DNA of 64,000 nucleotides from Streptococcus penaeicida (GCF_002887775.1 NZ_LOCM01000017.1:1-64000), one strand, 5' to 3'. Shown: positions 1 to 10,018, counted from the stretch's first letter. Notes: generated from the sequence alone by a model not told the origin. Translations and numbers: made by a program.

Positions 1-64
1 ATGAGGTAGCCTTTCTAAAGTGTTTTTAGACAATTCTATTTTATCAAGACTATCGCAACCATGC

Positions 65-95
65 AAAAAGCAACGGCAAAAACCGTTGCTTTTTT
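65..95. terminator. Rho-independent terminator, both directions
   Basis: A 12-bp perfect stem (AAAAAGCAACGG against CCGTTGCTTTTT) closes a six-base loop, with A and T tracts on the two sides, so it can stop transcription either way. It probably ends a gene lying left of the window. One frame from base 3 runs eight codons to a stop at 27-29 and could be that gene's tail, but this is too short to judge. Confidence 0.8.
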
Positions 96-99
96 GTTA

Positions 100-196
100 T
101 AGTCGTGTAGACTTTTGTCCCAGACTCCTCTTAAATTTAGGCATAGAATCCTGAAAGGAGTCGCTGCCGTCCCAAGCACTCAAAAAAGTATTTTAA
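100..196 (+). repeat. BOX-like repeat, copy A
   Basis: Bases 136-172 hold the core shared with the copies at 18876-18915 and, inverted, near 33891-33935: TTTAGGCATAGAATCCTGAA followed by GGAGTCGCTGCCGTCC. The 3' flank AAAAAAGTATTTTAA matches the AAAGTATTAAA end of the 18.8-kb copy. The left end is not clear, so this copy may be truncated. It sits between two terminators and contains no gene. Confidence 0.6.
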
Positions 197-197
197 C

Positions 198-237
198 AAT
201 AAAGCCCCGAAATCAAATGATTTCAAGGCTTTATTTA
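198..237 (-). terminator. Terminator of lplA
   Basis: AATAAAGCC pairs with GGCTTTATT and an inner GAAATCA/TGATTTC stem follows, immediately after the lplA stop codon. The tail on the minus strand is only moderately U-rich. Confidence 0.65.
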
Positions 238-241
238 ATAT

Positions 242-1231
242 TTAAGCAACAATTGCTTTAGTAATTTCTTCTACAGTCATGCCTGAGAAGTATTGAGCTG
301 TGTCGATGCCTTGTAATTTTTCAAGAACATCTTTATAGTCGTATTTAGAGCCAATAAGGATTTGTTCAATGTCTTGCACATCTTTAATTCCGAAGAAATC
401 TCCGTAAATTTTGATGTTTTTGATGATAGAATTTTCAACATTAGCAAAGGTATTGATTTTACCTGCTGAATAACGAACATTGCGTTCGATGGTATATTCA
501 GGAGCTTTGCCATATGTCCAGTCCCAGCTTCCAAATTGCTCGTCAGCAGATTTTTGGATTTTCGCCAATTCATCTTCAGAAAGCACGTACTCAGTCATAT
601 CTGGGTAAGTTTCTTTCATTTTCTCTAAGATTTTATCTGAGAATTCGTTAACCGTGATTTTTTCTGGCAACTCGTTAAGGATGTTGGTTACGCGAGCACG
701 CACTGATTTAATCCCTTTAGATTCGATTTTATCCTTGCTGACTTTAAGGGCATCGCCCAGCACTGTCATGTCAACATCGAAGAGGAGACAGCCGTGGTGC
801 ATCATACGGCCTTTGTAATAGGCTTGCGCATTCCCACAGAACTTTTTACCATTGATTTCCAAGTCGTTACGACCTGTAAATTCTGCTTTTACCCCAAGAT
901 CAGCTAGCGTTTCAATAACAGGTTGTGAGAAAGTTTTGAAATCAAAGGCACCCTCAGCTGATTTGTTAGAAATGATGGTGTAGTTAAGGTTGTTGAGGTC
1001 ATGGTAAACAGCCCCACCTCCAGAAAGACGGCGTACCACGTGGATACCGTGCTCATCAGTATATTCTTTGTTAATCTCTTGGATTGTATTTTGGTGTTTA
1101 CCAATGATGATGGCTGGCTCATTGATCCACAAAATGAAGATTTCATCTTCTGAAAGTAATTCTCTGAAAGCGTATGCTTCTAAGGCAATGTTATAAGCTG
1201 GGTTGTTACTTTTGTTAACAATGTATTTCAT
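242..1231 (-). CDS. lplA: Lipoate-protein ligase A
   Basis: Attaches lipoate, through lipoyl-AMP, to the lipoyl lysine of 2-oxoacid dehydrogenase and glycine-cleavage proteins in the cytoplasm. The 329-residue length is usual for LplA. Visible family marks are the RRLSGGGAVYHD lipoate-pocket motif near residue 67, the NGKKFCGNAQ segment with the adenylate-contacting lysine near 130-140, and a C-terminal accessory domain (about 245-329). The context supports the role: the acoABC-lpdA operon nearby encodes two lipoyl-domain proteins that would be substrates. It has its own terminator on each side, so it is probably transcribed alone. The frame is intact. Confidence 0.95.
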   Translation of the reverse strand: MKYIVNKSNNPAYNIALEAYAFRELLSEDEIFILWINEPAIIIGKHQNTIQEINKEYTDEHGIHVVRRLSGGGAVYHDLNNLNYTIISNKSAEGAFDFKTFSQPVIETLADLGVKAEFTGRNDLEINGKKFCGNAQAYYKGRMMHHGCLLFDVDMTVLGDALKVSKDKIESKGIKSVRARVTNILNELPEKITVNEFSDKILEKMKETYPDMTEYVLSEDELAKIQKSADEQFGSWDWTYGKAPEYTIERNVRYSAGKINTFANVENSIIKNIKIYGDFFGIKDVQDIEQILIGSKYDYKDVLEKLQGIDTAQYFSGMTVEEITKAIVA

Positions 1232-1289
1232 TTTTTTCTCCTGTTTTTTTACGTTTGATTACAGTCTCTATTTTAAGCCAAAAACCCCT

Positions 1290-1342
1290 AAAAAACAAGC
1301 CTTTGGCTCTTTAATAGAGCTGACCTTAGGCTTGTTTTTTCT
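1290..1342 (-). terminator. Terminator of the P-type ATPase gene
   Basis: A long hairpin whose outer stem pairs AAAAAACAAGCCT with AGGCTTGTTTTTT, with an inner GGCTC...GAGCT stem. It lies about 150 bases beyond the restored ATPase stop. Confidence 0.75.
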
Positions 1343-1488
1343 TTGTCTGCTATAAGTTTTAATAATAGACCAAAAATTGGTTAAACTGGCAATTTTTGAA
1401 TGCAGTCTTTTTTCATGCTGTATTGTAATCTTGAGAATTTTTCATTTCTAGTCTTAGAATATCTAAAAATGTTATCTCTACAAACTTT

Positions 1489-4252
1489 TTATTTCTTCTT
1501 CAACCTTAAGCGAGTCTCTTCCATAGCCATCATCAGGAATGGACAAGTTAACAGATAGAGCCAATGAATTGGTGCTAATGGGGCTGTGTTAAAGATACCA
1601 TGTAAAAATGGCAGATAGGTCAAGCATAGGAAGAGGATTATTTCCAGGATAATACCTGAATTGATGAGCCGGTTGGCGAAGAATTTAAGACTAAAAATTG
1701 ATTGTCCATCTGCCTGGCAATCATAACCATGCCCATTTGAGCAAAGATAATAGCTCCTAGAGTAATGGTTGTCGCTTGGTGGTATAGGAGACCGTGATTG
1801 ACGAAATGATTGAGATGGCCTTGTCTAGGTAATAGACAAAGAAGAATCCCAGCATGGCAATCAATGATTCCAGCAGACCATACCAGCAAAAGGCTTTGAT
1901 GATCAAGCTGCGATCCAGTAGCCGGTCGGTGATTAACCGAGGTGGTTTATCCATGACTCCTTCAACTGGTGGCTCGATACCAAGCCCCAAAGCCGGTAAC
2001 ATATCTGTTCCCAAGTCAATGGTCAAGATTTGCATAACGGTTAGAGGAAGGGGAATAAAACCTTTGGAGAAGAGGAAGAAGGCTGATGGGACTGCTTCTG
2101 GCCCATTGGAGGTAATAATGTAGGACAAAAATTTTTGAATGTTGCGGTAAACAGCCCGACCTTCTTCAACCGCATGAACAATAGATGAAAAGTTATCGTC
2201 AGTCAAAATCATATCGGCAGATTCTTTGGCCACATCGGTACCGGTAATGCCCATGGCAACCCCGATATCAGCTTTTTTCAAGGCTGGGGCATCATTGACC
2301 CCATCACCTGTAACAGCCACCACTTCGCCCATTTCTTGCAAGCTTTTAACCACTCGGAATTTCTGTTCAGGTGCCACCCGAGCAAAGACCACTTCACCTT
2401 GCAAGGCTTCTTTAAGCTCTTGATCGGAGAGATGAGCCAGTTCTGAACCTGAAATCACACGGGCTTGGTCGCCTTTAACGATACCAATTTTTTTGGCAAT
2501 ACTCAAGGCGGTGATGCCGTAATCTCCAGTTACCATAATGATGCGGATAGAGGCCTTATGGCATTTTTCAATGGCCTCAATAACCCCTTGACGCGGTGGG
2601 TCACTCATGGAGATTAATCCGATAAAAATTAGTTCCTCTTCCACATCTTGCAGGGACAGTGAATGCTTGTCAGTCTCTGCTGGCCAGTCTCGGTAAGCAA
2701 TTGCTAAGACGCGGAGCCCCTCTTGAGCGAATTGGTCATTGGCAGCTAGACTGGCTTGGAAATAAGCGTCTGTCATGGGATGGACACCATATTCATCACA
2801 ATAAAAAGCAGCTTTTTCTAAGATCTCTTTGGGAGCTCCTTTGGTAACGGTGAATAATTTATCCTGCTCAGCTGATTGGTGGAGGGTGGTCATCCGCTTA
2901 CGAACGGAATCGAAGGGAAATTCCCTCAGTCTTGGGTTGGCTTTTTGGAGAGCATCCAGTTGGAAGCCAGCCTTTTCAGCAAGGACATTGAGGCAGGCTT
3001 CGGTGGGGTCACCAAGGACAGTGTAGTTAGCATTTTCAGCATTGGGGGCAAGGACTTTGGCATTTGAGCAAAGGTAAGCATAAGTCATTAAGTTAGTCAG
3101 TAGTTGGTCTGACTCTGGCTTAATGGGTTCACCTTCTTCTTGCAGTTCGCCGTGACTATCATAGCCGAGACCAGTAACATCAATTTGACGACCTGTGGTC
3201 CAAAGATGGTTGACGGTCATTTCATTTTGGGTTAGTGTCCCTGTTTTATCGGAACAAATGACTGAGGTGGCCCCTAAGGTTTCCACTGAAGACAGTTTCT
3301 TAACCAAGGCATGTTCCTTAGCCATTCTTTGAACGGCCATAGCAAGAGATAAAGTAACTGTCGGTAAAAGCCCTTCTGGAATAAAGGCCACAATCATACC
3401 TAGGGCAAAGATAAAGGCTTGGGCGAAGGGTTGGCTAACTAAGAACATTGAAGAAATGAGGAAGAAAAGTCCGATTGATACAGCTATTAAGGAGATTTGT
3501 TTTGTCAAAAGGTCTAATTCTTTTTGTAAAGGACTCTTTTCTTCCTGCATTTCTTGGGTAAGGTGGGCAATTTGACCAAATTCAGTAGCCATAGCTATGG
3601 CAGTTACGATAAATTTACCAGATCCGGCTGAAACACTGGTTCCGGCAAAGACCATATTATCAAATTCTAATGATGTTTTATTAGAATCAAAATCAGCGGC
3701 TTCTGATTTTTCTATGGGATTGGATTCACCCGTTAGAGCTGATTGGTTAACTTTTAAGTCATTACTTTGAAGAAGTCGTCCATCGGCTGAGATTTTATCT
3801 CCTTCTTCAATTAGGACCAGGTCACCAATTACCAAGTCCTCGGCTAAGAGTTTACTTTCTTGTCCATCTCTGATGACACGACAATAGGAGGGCAACATCC
3901 GTTTGAGGGCTTCGGTCGCCTGACTAGCCCGATGTTCCTGGACAAAGCTAAAAAGTCCGTTGATCACATTAACCATCCAAATGGCTATGCCCAGTTCCGG
4001 ACTATGTGAGAAAATGGCAATAGCCCCTGCAACCCATAAGAGGATTGCCATGAGGCCAGTAAAATTCTTAATAAAAGTGACAAAAAGAGACTCTTTCTTT
4101 TCGGCAGCTAAAATGTTCTTACCAATCTTGGCTTGGCGGGCAAGTGCTTCTTGATTGCTCAAGCCTTCTTGGCTTGTTTCTAAGAGGTCGTAAAGGCCTT
4201 GTTCATCTGCTTGGTGGACTTCTTCTAAGTTCCCATTATTCCAATTTTTCAT
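1489..4252 (-). pseudogene. P2-type cation-transporting ATPase, two frameshifts near the C-terminus
   Basis: An E1-E2 membrane ATPase moving cations; the ion cannot be named from sequence. Intact marks are the N-terminal cation-ATPase domain, TGES of the actuator, IPEGL in TM4, the phosphorylated Asp in SDKTGTLTQ, and the GDGVNDAP hinge. The main frame leaves the family at about 1817, where restoring one base (GG to GGG on the coding strand) recovers GHLNHFVNHGLLYHQATT. A second one-base restoration near 1719-1722 recovers ADGQSIFSLKFFANRLIN through to the stop at 1489. Restored length is about 921 residues, normal for the family. The start chosen is the ATG at 4252 rather than the TTG two codons upstream. 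As read, the last transmembrane helices are lost. Confidence 0.85.
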
Positions 4253-4268
4253 GATCAAACCCTCGCTT

Positions 4269-4300
4269 TCGAAACGTTTACATTTTATGATTATATTATA
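4269..4300 (-). promoter_or_regulatory. ATPase promoter -10 with overlapping CcpA-type (cre) site
   Basis: On the minus strand TATAAT (4295-4300) is followed by ATGTAAACGTTTCGA (4269-4283), which fits the cre consensus except at one position. It lies between the promoter and the start codon, where CcpA binding would repress. No good -35 is visible. The regulation is inferred. Confidence 0.45.
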
Positions 4301-4323
4301 CTCTTAATTGAAAAAAAGAGAAC

Positions 4324-4353
4324 AAAAAAGTTTAGGAAATCCTAAACTTTTTT
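4324..4353. terminator. Terminator of the acoABC-lpdA operon
   Basis: The stem AAAAAAGTTTAGGA / TCCTAAACTTTTTT closes on a two-base loop just after the lpdA stop. It is symmetric, so it can act both ways. Confidence 0.85.
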
Positions 4354-4379
4354 GATTATTTCATTTTAATAAGATCTTC

Positions 4380-6134
4380 TTATTTGCGTTTTGGTGGGTT
4401 ATGGATAGCTTCACCTAATACATCAGCGAATGCTTCGTACATAACTTCTGAGAATGTTGGGTGACCGTGGATTGAAAGTAACAATTCATCAACTGTTAAT
4501 TCTGCTTCCATGATTGTTGCTGCTTCGTTGATCATTTCAGCGGCAGCAGGTCCAACGATGTGAACACCGAGGATTTCGTGGAATTTAGCATCAGCGATAA
4601 CTTTTACGAAACCTTGGTCTTCGTTAGAAGCGATGGCACGTCCGTTACCTGTAAAGCTGTTTTTACCGATAAGAACATCACCGTATTTAGCACGAGCATC
4701 TTCTTCTGTCATACCAACCATTGCCACTTCAGGGTGAGTGTAAACTGCTGCTGGAGTGAATTCAAGGTTAGCTTTACGAACGTTTCCATGCATTGCATTT
4801 TCAGCTGCAACTTCACCCATACGGTAAGCAGCGTGGGCAAGCATTTTAGTTCCGTTAACATCACCAGGAGCGTAGATACCTGGGATTGAAGTTTCTTGGT
4901 ATTCGTTAACTTTGATACGGTTACGATCCATTTCAAGGTTAAGGTTTTCAAGTCCATTCATTTGTGGTACACGACCGATTGAAAGAAGAGCTTTTTCAGC
5001 AACAACTTCTTCACCATTGTTTAATTTCAATGTTAATTGGTTGTTTTCTTCAACAATTTCAGATACACCAACTGATGTTTTGATCTTCATACCTTTTTTA
5101 GAAAGGATTTTTTGAAGTTCAGTTGAGATTTCTTTATCCATTGCAGGGATGATGCGGTCAGCCATTTCAATAACGGTTACGTCAACACCGTAAGATGCCC
5201 AAACAAGACCAAGCTCGATACCAACAACACCACCACCCATAACTGCAAGTGATTTAGGCATTTCACGTAAGTCTAAGATATCATCTGAAGTTAATACTAA
5301 TTTAGAATCAATACCTGGGATGTTGATACGTGAAACTTTAGATCCAGTCGCAAGGATAACATTGCGTCCTTTGATTGTTTCTGAACCAATTGTAACTGTC
5401 TTATCAGGGTTAACTTGAGCAAGACCATTGTACATTTTAACTTTGTTAGCACGAAGAAGGCCAGATACACCACTTGTCAATTTCTTAACAACAGTGTTTT
5501 TGAAGTCTACTGTTTTATCCATGTCGATAGTATAGTTGGTTGAAGCAAGATTAATACCACGACCTGCTGCATGTTTGATACCATCTAGGATTTCAGCATT
5601 TTTAAGGTAAGTTTTTGTTGGGATACAGCCGACGTTTAGACATGTTCCACCAAATTCAGATTTTTCAACAATAGCGATTTTTCCGCCAAGTTGTGCACCA
5701 CGGATAGCAGCGTAGTAACCAGCTGGTCCACCACCAACAACGATAATATCATATTCGTCATCAGCAAGTGGCGCTTTGTCAGCTTTTGGAGCTGCTGCCG
5801 CTTCTGGAGCTTTAGGAACTTCAAGACCAGCTGCTTCTAAGTCAGCAGTTGCTTTTTCAGCAGATGCAGGAGCTGCACCTTCTTCAACCACTTCACCTTC
5901 TGCACCTAAGTAACCAATAACTTCAGTTACAGGAACAACATCACCAGCTTGGCGAACGATTTTGATGAGGACACCAGCGTCTTCAGCTTCGATTTCCATG
6001 CTTGTTTTATCTGAATTGATTTCAAGAAGGATGTCACCAACGTTTACAGTTTCACCTTCTTGTTTTTTCCACTCGATGATTTCACCTTCTTGCATGTCAA
6101 CACCAAGTTTAGGCATAATAATTTCAACAGCCAT
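4380..6134 (-). CDS. lpdA: Dihydrolipoamide dehydrogenase (E3) with N-terminal lipoyl domain
   Basis: FAD enzyme that reoxidises the dihydrolipoyl arm of the complex with NAD. Residues 1-75 are a lipoyl domain with the acceptor lysine in NSDKTSMEIEAEDAG; an Ala/Pro/Glu-rich linker follows (about 80-125). The E3 body has GGGPAGYYAA for FAD, the redox pair in GGTCLNVGCIPTK, an NAD GGGVVGIELG motif, and the dimer-domain HGHPTFSE active His-Glu. At 584 residues it is longer than the usual 460-470 because of the lipoyl fusion, a known form in streptococci. It is the last gene of acoABC-lpdA. Its lipoyl domain is very similar to that of acoC in both protein and DNA. Confidence 0.95.
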   Translation of the reverse strand: MAVEIIMPKLGVDMQEGEIIEWKKQEGETVNVGDILLEINSDKTSMEIEAEDAGVLIKIVRQAGDVVPVTEVIGYLGAEGEVVEEGAAPASAEKATADLEAAGLEVPKAPEAAAAPKADKAPLADDEYDIIVVGGGPAGYYAAIRGAQLGGKIAIVEKSEFGGTCLNVGCIPTKTYLKNAEILDGIKHAAGRGINLASTNYTIDMDKTVDFKNTVVKKLTSGVSGLLRANKVKMYNGLAQVNPDKTVTIGSETIKGRNVILATGSKVSRINIPGIDSKLVLTSDDILDLREMPKSLAVMGGGVVGIELGLVWASYGVDVTVIEMADRIIPAMDKEISTELQKILSKKGMKIKTSVGVSEIVEENNQLTLKLNNGEEVVAEKALLSIGRVPQMNGLENLNLEMDRNRIKVNEYQETSIPGIYAPGDVNGTKMLAHAAYRMGEVAAENAMHGNVRKANLEFTPAAVYTHPEVAMVGMTEEDARAKYGDVLIGKNSFTGNGRAIASNEDQGFVKVIADAKFHEILGVHIVGPAAAEMINEAATIMEAELTVDELLLSIHGHPTFSEVMYEAFADVLGEAIHNPPKRK

Positions 6135-6237
6135 TATATTCTCCTTTTTAACTTTACCATAAGCAGATTTCTAACTTATGAACTAATTCTATTATAACTC
6201 TTATTTATAAAACTTACTGATTATTTGTTGCTCTAGA

Positions 6238-7656
6238 TCAGATTAATAGACCAAATGGATTTTCCATTAAGTTCTTAAGATCAACCATGAATTTAGCACC
6301 ATTCATACCATCAACAAGACGGTGGTCAATGGTTAAGCACATTGCCATGATTGGACGAGCCACAATTTCACCATTAACAACTGTTGGTGTTGGAATAGTT
6401 GCGCCGACACCTAAGATTGCTGAGTTTGGTTGGTTGATGATTGGGTTAAATGTTTTTGTTCCAAACATACCAAGGTTAGTGATTGAGAATGTTGAACCAG
6501 ACATTTCAGCTGCTTTCAATTTACCAGCCTGTGTTTTCTTGATGACATCTTTAGATGCAACAACAAAGTCAGCAAGGGTCATTTGATCTGCATTGTGAAC
6601 AACTGGTACGATCAGTCCATCGTCAAGACCAACGGCGATACCGATGTTAACGAATTTATGCAATTCGATTTCAGTTGCGTCGTTGATTAATGAAGCATTC
6701 ATGTAACGGTGTTCTGGTTTCATCAATGTTTTAACAACAGCCATACCGATAAGGTCAGTAAAGGATACTTTAAGACCAGTTTTTTCCATGATTGGATCGA
6801 TTAATTTCTTACGAAGAGCCATCATCTCTGTCATGTCAATATCATAGTTAAGTGTGAATGACGGAGCTGTTAAGTATGAGTTCGTCATACCTTTAGAGAT
6901 TGCTTTACGCATAGCTGACATCTTGATGATTTCAACACCTTCAGGTAATTCAGCTTTTGGTTTTTCAGCTTCAGCTGATTTGGCAGCAGGTGCTTGAGCA
7001 GGTTTGCTTGCTTCGATAGCCGCAAGAATGTCTTCTTTCATAACCTTGCCATTGAAGCCACTGCCATTTACAGCAGCTATATCAAGACCAGCATCTTCAG
7101 CCATTTTACGTGCCAATGGTGATGCTTTAGGTTGGGCATTCTTGAAGTTCTCAACGTCTTCGGCATGAACACGGCCTTTTGGACCCGTACCAGGTACTTG
7201 TCCTAAGCTGACGCCCATTTCACGAGCCATTTTACGAGCAGCAGGTGTCGCGCGGACAGAAGAATCGTCACCTTGAGGTGCAGCCGCTGTAGCTGGAACT
7301 GGAGTTGCAGGACGTTCAACATCTTCTTTTGGTGCTACTGTTGGAGCAGCATCTGCAGAATTTGGAGCAGGAATTTCTGTTGTTTTTTCGCTTGAAGCAA
7401 TGTTATCAACATTTTCGCCTTCAGCTCCGATGTAACCAATAACTTCTGTTACTGGAACAACATCACCTTCTTGACGAACAATTTTCAAGAGAACACCAGC
7501 ATCTTCTGCTTCGATTTCCATGTTTGTTTTGTCAGAATTGATTTCAAGAAGAATATCGCCTTCGTTGACGGTATCACCGACTTGTTTTTTCCACTCGATG
7601 ATTTCGCCTTCTTGCATATCAACACCGAGTTTTGGCATAATGATTTCGACAGCCAT
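6238..7656 (-). CDS. acoC: Dihydrolipoamide acyltransferase (E2) of pyruvate/acetoin dehydrogenase
   Basis: Core of the complex; moves the acyl group from E1 to CoA. Domain order: lipoyl domain (about 1-78, lysine in NSDKTNMEIE), linker, a first E3/E1-binding domain around ATPAARKMAREMG (about 134-170), a second around ASPLARKMAEDAG (about 178-215), then the catalytic domain (about 240-472) with the active-site motif DHRLVDG near the C-terminus. Two peripheral subunit-binding domains rather than one is worth noting. The 472 residues are intact. Genes acoA and acoB lie upstream and lpdA downstream on the same strand, so one operon is likely. The aco name follows S. pyogenes annotation; pyruvate may be the true substrate. 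Confidence 0.93.
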   Translation of the reverse strand: MAVEIIMPKLGVDMQEGEIIEWKKQVGDTVNEGDILLEINSDKTNMEIEAEDAGVLLKIVRQEGDVVPVTEVIGYIGAEGENVDNIASSEKTTEIPAPNSADAAPTVAPKEDVERPATPVPATAAAPQGDDSSVRATPAARKMAREMGVSLGQVPGTGPKGRVHAEDVENFKNAQPKASPLARKMAEDAGLDIAAVNGSGFNGKVMKEDILAAIEASKPAQAPAAKSAEAEKPKAELPEGVEIIKMSAMRKAISKGMTNSYLTAPSFTLNYDIDMTEMMALRKKLIDPIMEKTGLKVSFTDLIGMAVVKTLMKPEHRYMNASLINDATEIELHKFVNIGIAVGLDDGLIVPVVHNADQMTLADFVVASKDVIKKTQAGKLKAAEMSGSTFSITNLGMFGTKTFNPIINQPNSAILGVGATIPTPTVVNGEIVARPIMAMCLTIDHRLVDGMNGAKFMVDLKNLMENPFGLLI

Positions 7657-7769
7657 AATTTTCCTTTCGATTTCACTTTTCTAAAAATAACAGGGCCATA
7701 ATGGTCAGATATTTTTATCACGGAATAGACGGAAGGAAGCCTCAGAGTTGAGACTTCATTCTTTATCTA

Positions 7770-8768
7770 TTAGTTACCTTTTTTTGCCATTTTGATAATA
7801 GCAGCTTTGATTTTTTCAACATCTGGTAAGATAGCTTGTTCTAAGACACGTGCGTAAGGAACTGGCACATCTTCACTTGCTAAACGAACAATTGGATGAT
7901 CAAGATAATCAAATGCTTCGCTTTCAGTAATCATCGTTGCGATTTCACCTGTGTAACCACCAGTTTTGTATGCGTCATTGACAAGCATTACTTTACCAGT
8001 TTTCTTAACTGATTCAATAATCAATTCTTTATCAAGGGGAACTAAAGTACGAGGGTCAAGAACTTCAACATTGATTCCTTCTTCTGCAACTTCTTCAGCA
8101 GCTTGCAGAACACGCTCTAACATACGACCGTAAGAAACGATTGTTAGATCAGTACCTTCACGTTTGATTTCACCTTTTCCAAGTGGAATATAGAAATCAG
8201 GGTCTTGGTTAACTTCTTCTTTTTTACCATAAAGCGCTTTTGGCTCCATGAAGATAACAATATTATTATCTTGGATTGCAGATTTCAAAAGACCTTTAGC
8301 ATCGTTAGCGTTTCCTGGTGCAACAACTTTAATTCCTGGAATATGTGTCATCCAAGCTTCAAGTGATTGCGAGTGTTGAGCTGCTGAACCGATACCAGAA
8401 CCTGAAGCCACACGGAAAGTAACCGGTGTTTTAAGACCGCCACCAAACATGTAGTTATTTTTAGCACCGTTGTTAACGATAGCATCCATCATGATTGTAA
8501 GGAAGTCCATGAAAGTTACGTCAACAATTGGACGTAGACCTGTGATGGCAGAACCGATAGCAGCACCAGAGATAGCAGCTTCAGAAATTGGCGTATCTTT
8601 AACACGTTTTGGTCCAAATTCTTCAATCATTCCTACTGATGTACCAAAGTCACCACCATAGACACCAACATCTTCACCCATAAGGTAGATATTTTCATCC
8701 TTGCGCATTTCTTCAGTCATGGCAAGATTTACGGCTTCACGCAAAGCCATTAATTTTGTTTCACTCAT
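7770..8768 (-). CDS. acoB: 2-oxoacid (pyruvate/acetoin) dehydrogenase E1 beta subunit
   Basis: Second half of the thiamine-diphosphate E1 heterotetramer; with AcoA it decarboxylates the substrate and acylates the lipoyl arm of E2. The 332-residue length fits the family, with the N-terminal pyrimidine-binding part (MGEDVGVYGGDFGTS near 30) and the C-terminal transketolase domain starting near 200. The start ATG is preceded by AGGAG at good spacing. The gap to acoA is 61 bases and to acoC about 113 bases, with no terminator in either. Intact. Confidence 0.93.
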   Translation of the reverse strand: MSETKLMALREAVNLAMTEEMRKDENIYLMGEDVGVYGGDFGTSVGMIEEFGPKRVKDTPISEAAISGAAIGSAITGLRPIVDVTFMDFLTIMMDAIVNNGAKNNYMFGGGLKTPVTFRVASGSGIGSAAQHSQSLEAWMTHIPGIKVVAPGNANDAKGLLKSAIQDNNIVIFMEPKALYGKKEEVNQDPDFYIPLGKGEIKREGTDLTIVSYGRMLERVLQAAEEVAEEGINVEVLDPRTLVPLDKELIIESVKKTGKVMLVNDAYKTGGYTGEIATMITESEAFDYLDHPIVRLASEDVPVPYARVLEQAILPDVEKIKAAIIKMAKKGN

Positions 8769-8829
8769 TATTTACTCCTAGTTTTAATCGTATTTTTGTT
8801 AGTTTAAACGTTTACGGCTAAATCCGAAC

Positions 8830-9798
8830 TTAGTCTACCCAAATGTCTTCAAAAGCAACTGAAAGCTCAGGGTCTGGACTATTTTGAGCATATTCATAAG
8901 CATCATCAATTTCTTTAACGACTTGTGCTTGAATAGCATCCAACTCTTCGTCAGTAGCGATACCTTCTTTAGTAAGGTAAGCTCTGTATTTGATCATTGG
9001 ATCTTTTTCTTTCCAAGAAGCAACTTCTTCTTTAGAACGGTATTTACCAGCATCTGCTGTTGAGTGACCGAACCAACGGTATGATTCCACTTCAACGATT
9101 GCAGGTCCGTTTCCACCACGTACATGTTTAACAGCTTCATCCATTGTTTCATAAACAGCCATTAAATCATTTCCGTCTTCACAATAGAAACCAGGGATTC
9201 CATAAGCTTCTGCACGCGTGTACAAGTGAGGAGTGTTTGTCGCATTGTTAATGCTCATTGAAATACCATAACGGTTGTTGATGATAAAGAAGATAACTGG
9301 TAATTTCCAAGTTGCTGCCATGTTAACAGACTCATGGAAAGAACCTTCGTTAGTTGCACCGTCTCCAGAGAAGGCAACAACGATGTTGTTAGTTCCTTTA
9401 TATTGTTGTGTTAAGGCTGCACCAACTGCAAGTGCATAGCCACCACCAACGATACCGTTAGTTCCGTAGTTACCTTTTTCAAAGTCAGCTAAGTGCATTG
9501 AACCACCACGACCTTTTGAGACACCAGTAGCTTTACCAGCTAACTCAGCCATCATTTTGTTAAGGTCCATATCTTTAGCGATTGATTGTCCATGTCCACG
9601 GTGATTTGAGAAAATAATATCATCATAGGTTAAATGTGCTACTGCACCAACATTGGCCGCTTCTTCACCTACTGAGAAGTGAGTCATACCTTGTACAAAT
9701 CCACGACGTACAAGTTTGTTAATACGTGAATCAAATTCACGGATACGTTCCATTTTTAAAAACATATCCAAATGTTGTTCTTTAGAAACTGTTACCAT
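8830..9798 (-). CDS. acoA: 2-oxoacid (pyruvate/acetoin) dehydrogenase E1 alpha subunit
   Basis: Binds thiamine diphosphate through the GDGATNEGSFHESVN...NN motif (about residues 155-190 of this start). I chose the ATG at 9798 (322 residues, MVTVSKEQHLDMFLK) because GGAGG sits five bases before it; a 326-residue start at 9810 overlaps that ribosome-binding site. It is the first gene of the operon, with a promoter just upstream. The same window encodes alsS and alsD, which make acetoin, so an acetoin dehydrogenase is possible. However, such operons are the only pyruvate dehydrogenase I know of in S. pyogenes, so PDH is equally likely. Confidence 0.93.
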   Translation of the reverse strand: MVTVSKEQHLDMFLKMERIREFDSRINKLVRRGFVQGMTHFSVGEEAANVGAVAHLTYDDIIFSNHRGHGQSIAKDMDLNKMMAELAGKATGVSKGRGGSMHLADFEKGNYGTNGIVGGGYALAVGAALTQQYKGTNNIVVAFSGDGATNEGSFHESVNMAATWKLPVIFFIINNRYGISMSINNATNTPHLYTRAEAYGIPGFYCEDGNDLMAVYETMDEAVKHVRGGNGPAIVEVESYRWFGHSTADAGKYRSKEEVASWKEKDPMIKYRAYLTKEGIATDEELDAIQAQVVKEIDDAYEYAQNSPDPELSVAFEDIWVD

Positions 9799-9829
9799 TT
9801 TGGCCTCCATTTTTTCATTTTACTCATCC

Positions 9830-9858
9830 ATATTAACCTATTTTGTGATAAGATGCAA
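9830..9858 (-). promoter_or_regulatory. Promoter of acoABC-lpdA
   Basis: TTGCAT (9853-9858), a 17-base spacer and TAATAT (9830-9835) on the minus strand, giving a leader of about 25 bases before acoA. Confidence 0.6.
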
Positions 9859-9970
9859 GTTTTTAAACCGCTTTCTACGCTTAAAAATAAGCATTTTGCG
9901 CCAGTTTATAGTTTGTGAAACGACTAACAATATCTGTTACACTTTTATACCCCATAATATATAACAGATT

Positions 9971-9996
9971 AAAAAAGAGGATTGCTTTCGCAATCC
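9971..9996 (-). terminator. Terminator of the ABC-F gene
   Basis: GGATTGC / GCAATCC with a four-base loop, then TCTTTTTT on the minus strand, about 22 bases after the ABC-F stop codon. Confidence 0.8.
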
Positions 9997-10018
9997 AATT
10001 TCTGAGACTTTATGACAA

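Noticed and set aside
1-64. The tail of a gene from outside the window
   Set aside because: Only eight codons before a stop in one frame; too short to support any call.
8805-8822. AAACGTTTACGG between acoA and acoB as a cre site
   Set aside because: Only half of the consensus is present and it is internal to the operon.
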